A stretch of 8,908 bases of DNA. Origin: Calditrichota bacterium. GTDB lineage: Bacteria > Calditrichota > Calditrichia > RBG-13-44-9. This document shows, in pieces, positions 6,203 to 8,908 of the stretch. The stretch is taken from NCBI GenBank assembly GCA_024276455.1, contig JAJRXE010000505.1:1-8908 (forward strand), in the 5' to 3' direction. The position numbers and the translations under genes are program-made. The notes beneath the pieces are model-generated. The model searched no databases, was not told where the DNA came from, and saw nothing but the letters and a program-made list of their open reading frames with translations. Within the stretch, counting starts at the first letter, position 1, and each line of letters begins with the position of its first letter.

Positions 6203-6970
6203 ATGGATCCGACGAAAGAATTCGAACGCTTGTTACAAATCATGCACCGCCTGCGCAAAGAGTGTCCCTGGGACCGCAAACAAACCCCCGAATCCCTGCG
6301 TCAGTACATTCTGGAAGAAGCCTACGAAACCGTGGAAGCCATCGACGAACAAAACTGGGAAGAGCTCAAAAAAGAATTAGGCGATCTGATGCTTCAGATT
6401 GTTTTTCAAGCGGAAATTGCCGAAGAACGCCAATTATTCGACATCGCAGGGGTGCTACATCACATTAACGAGAAACTCATCCGGCGGCATCCCCACGTTT
6501 TCGGAGAGGTAAAGGTGGACAGCGCTGAAGAGGTGAAAGAGAACTGGGAACAGATCAAATTGGAACAGGAAGATCGCACCTCTCTTTTAGAAGGCGTTCC
6601 GAAAAACTTAAGCGCCTTATTGCGCGCCCAACGTTTGCAGGATAAAGCCGCCCAGGTGGGGTTCGATTGGGAAAACGTTTCGGGCGTCCTGGACAAGATC
6701 AGCGAGGAAATTCAGGAATTAAAACAGGCCCTGACGACCAATCAGGCCGAAGAAATTGAGAACGAATTGGGTGATTTGCTATTTTCGCTGGTCAATCTGG
6801 CTCGCTTCAAAAAAATCAATGCCGAAGATGCCCTCCGGAAAACCATTAACAAATTTGTCGCCCGGTTCCAGTACATTGAATCGCAACTACGCAAAACAAA
6901 CCGCTCGGTTTACGAAGCTTCCTTAGAGGAAATGGATAGACTCTGGGAAAAGTCGAAAAAACAGGTTTAG
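6203..6970 (+). CDS. mazG: Nucleoside triphosphate pyrophosphohydrolase MazG
   Basis: Hydrolyses (d)NTPs, including non-canonical ones, to the monophosphate and pyrophosphate, and so cleans the nucleotide pool; cytoplasmic, magnesium-dependent. At 255 residues it is a full two-domain MazG. The N-terminal domain has EEAYE at 38-42 and ELGD at 58-61; the C-terminal domain has EEIQE at 168-172 and ELGD at 188-191. These are the paired ExxE and ExxD metal-binding motifs, all acidic residues present in both halves. CPWDRKQTPESLR (21-33) and RRHPHVFGEV (94-103) are further family marks. ATG 6203 is the first usable start because TGA lies in frame at 6197-6199. No Shine-Dalgarno is visible, and a three-codon ATG GTT GAA TAA (6192-6203) overlaps the start as TAATG. 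The next gene follows after 15 bases, so they are probably one operon. Confidence 0.97.
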   Translation: MDPTKEFERLLQIMHRLRKECPWDRKQTPESLRQYILEEAYETVEAIDEQNWEELKKELGDLMLQIVFQAEIAEERQLFDIAGVLHHINEKLIRRHPHVFGEVKVDSAEEVKENWEQIKLEQEDRTSLLEGVPKNLSALLRAQRLQDKAAQVGFDWENVSGVLDKISEEIQELKQALTTNQAEEIENELGDLLFSLVNLARFKKINAEDALRKTINKFVARFQYIESQLRKTNRSVYEASLEEMDRLWEKSKKQV

Positions 6971-6976
6971 GGAGGG
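6971..6976 (+). promoter_or_regulatory. Histidine kinase ribosome binding site
   Basis: GGAGGG begins immediately after the mazG stop (6968-6970) and lies nine bases before the ATG at 6986. It supports this start and indicates co-transcription with mazG. Confidence 0.8.
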
Positions 6977-6985
6977 ATTCCCGGG

Positions 6986-8908
6986 ATGCTGATCTCCATC
7001 GTTGGTTACTTTTTGGCGCTTTCCGTAGCCCTGCACATTTTCATTATTTACTTTGTGTACCGCCAACGCATCCAATCGCTCCTGGTTCCTCTCTTCATTT
7101 ACCTGAACCTTTTGCTTCTGCTGGAGGAAATGGCTTCCATCTTTTTGCTGGGCAACCATCCCCTTCCCTTTGCTCCTCTGGTCATCAAAATTCGCCTGGT
7201 GGTGGAAGCGTTCATCCCGGCCATTCTTTTCCACCTGAGTCAGAATTATTATTTGAGCTCCGACTTTCCGACCGTCAAAATCAAAAACATCTTTTTCTTT
7301 GTCACCAGCACCATTCTGGCGCTGCTGGGGGTAAGCAATGTGTTAATCGATGGGATCACCACCCAGAATGGACTTACCTACCCCCGCTACAATTTTTATT
7401 TTCTGTCTTACCTCGGCTACTTTGCTTTCATCTTCTACATTCTTTTGTACGATTTCTTTCAAAAATACCTGTTCGCCAAACGGAAAATCGAAATTACAAT
7501 CATCAAGAACTTTCTAACCGGGGTTTTCCCACTGTCTGTTTTTGCTTTCGCCATGCTTCATCTGGCACCCTTTTTCGGATTGATTCACCCCAGTATTTTC
7601 CTGGCTTACCCGATTTTTAGCATCCTGGTATTTTACACCGCCGCCCAGTACCGGATTATTGAATTTGACAATCTCACTTCCAACAGCATTCTCTTTTTAC
7701 TGGTTTCTTTTCTGTATCTGGCTCTTCTGCCGTTATTGAGTTATTTCCAGCCTCCTTTCAATTTTCTGCTTTTCATTTTGTTAGCCATTCTTGTTTTCAT
7801 CACAATCCAGTATTTGAACCACTTAATTCAAACTAAAATTCGCTTACCTTACGAAGAAGAAACGTATGATCTGGAGAAAGAGCTCGAGCATTTTTTAAGC
7901 CAGATTGGTCAGTTCATCGATTTGCAAGCGCTAGCACAGTTTTCTGCCGCATTTTTTCAACGAATTTTTCGCTGCACCAAAGCGGCGATTGTCATCTCTC
8001 AATTCGACATCCATCCTTACCAGATCGTTTTCAATGAAGGATTCGAAGCGAACGATTTAAACCGCTTACTCACGGACGCCAATTCTCCCATTCCGGAAAA
8101 AATCGAAAACGATCGTAAAATCCTCAATAAATTCGATTACCCCGCCACTTCTTCCATTTACAAAGCGCTGGAAAGAGCGAAAATTTACCTCATCTTACCC
8201 CTCACCATTCAGAACGAATTGAAAGGGTTTTTCTTTTTAGGAGGCGATCGGCGGATTACCCATTTCACTCACAAAGATTTGCGTTTTGCCCGCATGCTCT
8301 CCGTGCAGGTGGCAATTGCCATTCAGAACATTCAGTCTATTCAAAACGCCGTGCAATCGCAAAAATTGGCGGAGCTTGGGGTGTTCGCTTCCCAAATTGC
8401 TCACGATTTTCAATCTTTTATTACCCTGGTGAAGCTGGATTCCAGTCCGGACAAACGGTTGCGTCAACATGCCGCTTACATGGAAAAGCTGGTCAAAGAT
8501 TTGCTGAACTACGCCCGTCCTCAGGAATTAAAATTAAAGCCGGTGGACATAAACCAGTTAATCAATATGACGCTTGATCTGGTTCATATTCCTCCCAACA
8601 TTGTGCTGGAAAAACATTTTTCCGACAATTTACCACCGGTACAGATTGACGTGAACCAGATGCGCCGGGTCTTCATTAATCTGTTCGAAAACAGCATTCG
8701 GGCCATGAAAGATTCCGGCGGACGGCTGAAAATCTCCACCCGTCCGCTCCGGCCGCTCTCGAAACTTCGCCAGAGCCCTTGGATTTATGTGGAGATACTG
8801 GATGAAGGAGTGGGAATCCCGGAAGAGTTCCTGGAGCGGATTTTTGACCCCTTTTTCACCACCCACAAACACGAAGGGGGAAACGGCATGGGGTTAGCCA
8901 TCGTTAAA
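6986..8908 (+). CDS. Membrane-bound sensor histidine kinase with GAF-like domain (3' end missing)
   Basis: The frame is open for 641 codons from ATG 6986 to the window edge. Residues 1 to about 280 hold eight or nine hydrophobic segments, starting with ISIVGYFLALSVALHIFIIY and ending near FNFLLFILLAILVFITI, so the sensor part is in the inner membrane. Residues about 312-455 look like a GAF domain (ending IYLILPLTIQNELKGFFFLG, then RFARMLSVQVAIAIQN). The transmitter follows: H-box LAELGVFASQIAHDF with phospho-acceptor H473, N-box FINLFENSIRAM (N569), G1 DEGVG (606-610), F-box IFDPFFTTH and G2 GNGMGL (632-637). All ATP-binding motifs are intact, so it should be an active kinase. The arrangement of multi-pass membrane part, GAF and kinase recalls PrsK-type kinases, but a link to that system cannot be shown here. 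The signal and partner regulator are unknown. Only a short C-terminal part should be missing, unless a receiver domain follows. Confidence 0.93.
   Translation, partial: MLISIVGYFLALSVALHIFIIYFVYRQRIQSLLVPLFIYLNLLLLLEEMASIFLLGNHPLPFAPLVIKIRLVVEAFIPAILFHLSQNYYLSSDFPTVKIKNIFFFVTSTILALLGVSNVLIDGITTQNGLTYPRYNFYFLSYLGYFAFIFYILLYDFFQKYLFAKRKIEITIIKNFLTGVFPLSVFAFAMLHLAPFFGLIHPSIFLAYPIFSILVFYTAAQYRIIEFDNLTSNSILFLLVSFLYLALLPLLSYFQPPFNFLLFILLAILVFITIQYLNHLIQTKIRLPYEEETYDLEKELEHFLSQIGQFIDLQALAQFSAAFFQRIFRCTKAAIVISQFDIHPYQIVFNEGFEANDLNRLLTDANSPIPEKIENDRKILNKFDYPATSSIYKALERAKIYLILPLTIQNELKGFFFLGGDRRITHFTHKDLRFARMLSVQVAIAIQNIQSIQNAVQSQKLAELGVFASQIAHDFQSFITLVKLDSSPDKRLRQHAAYMEKLVKDLLNYARPQELKLKPVDINQLINMTLDLVHIPPNIVLEKHFSDNLPPVQIDVNQMRRVFINLFENSIRAMKDSGGRLKISTRPLRPLSKLRQSPWIYVEILDEGVGIPEEFLERIFDPFFTTHKHEGGNGMGLAIVK

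Noticed and set aside
1..8908. Mobile element, phage, CRISPR array, tRNA or toxin-antitoxin module
   Set aside because: No transposase, integrase, terminal repeats, regularly spaced repeats or tRNA-like cloverleaf was seen. Although mazG can sit beside mazEF in some bacteria, no MazE or MazF frame occurs here.

Overview
The window is a chromosomal segment of a Gram-negative bacterium: it encodes a lipoprotein, a signal-peptide-bearing outer-membrane barrel candidate and a multi-pass sensor kinase. Coding is dense, base composition is about balanced in genes and clearly AT-rich between them. The mix of genes, especially an exported helix-hairpin-helix (HhH) protein fused to a barrel-like C-terminal part, suits the Fibrobacterota-Chlorobiota-Bacteroidota (FCB) superphylum, possibly Calditrichota. 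That placement rests on general family resemblance only and is low confidence. I see no sign of a mobile element, phage, CRISPR array, tRNA or rRNA.

Layout. On the minus strand at the left edge lie the first 15 codons of a gene with a hydrophobic N terminus (1-45), preceded by a small lipoprotein gene (52-636) whose stop codon overlaps its ribosome binding site. An 82-base AT-rich divergent region separates these from a plus-strand DNA-repair block: NAD-dependent DNA ligase ligA (719-2743), a strong intercistronic hairpin (2747-2815), endonuclease III nth (2840-3499) and, after 134 bases, a 643-residue exported HhH plus beta-barrel protein (3634-5565). A minus-strand CoA-binding-domain gene (5582-5986) converges on the barrel gene with only 16 bases between them. 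A 216-base AT-rich divergent region follows, then the plus-strand pair mazG (6203-6970) and a large multi-pass membrane histidine kinase (6986 to the window end, incomplete), 15 bases apart and probably one operon.

Functional reading. LigA and Nth are two steps of base-excision repair (damage recognition and strand cutting, then nick sealing), and MazG removes non-canonical nucleoside triphosphates, so the window has a genome-maintenance flavour. Three consecutive genes (ligA, nth, the barrel gene) all carry HhH motifs, but only the third is exported. That protein is the least understood item and the best candidate for undescribed biology: a ComEA-like double HhH on the periplasmic side of what looks like an outer-membrane barrel. 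The kinase has a membrane N-terminal half with about eight or nine hydrophobic segments, a GAF-like domain and a compact transmitter with intact ATP-binding motifs; its C terminus and any partner regulator lie beyond the window. No gene-free stretch exceeds 300 bases.
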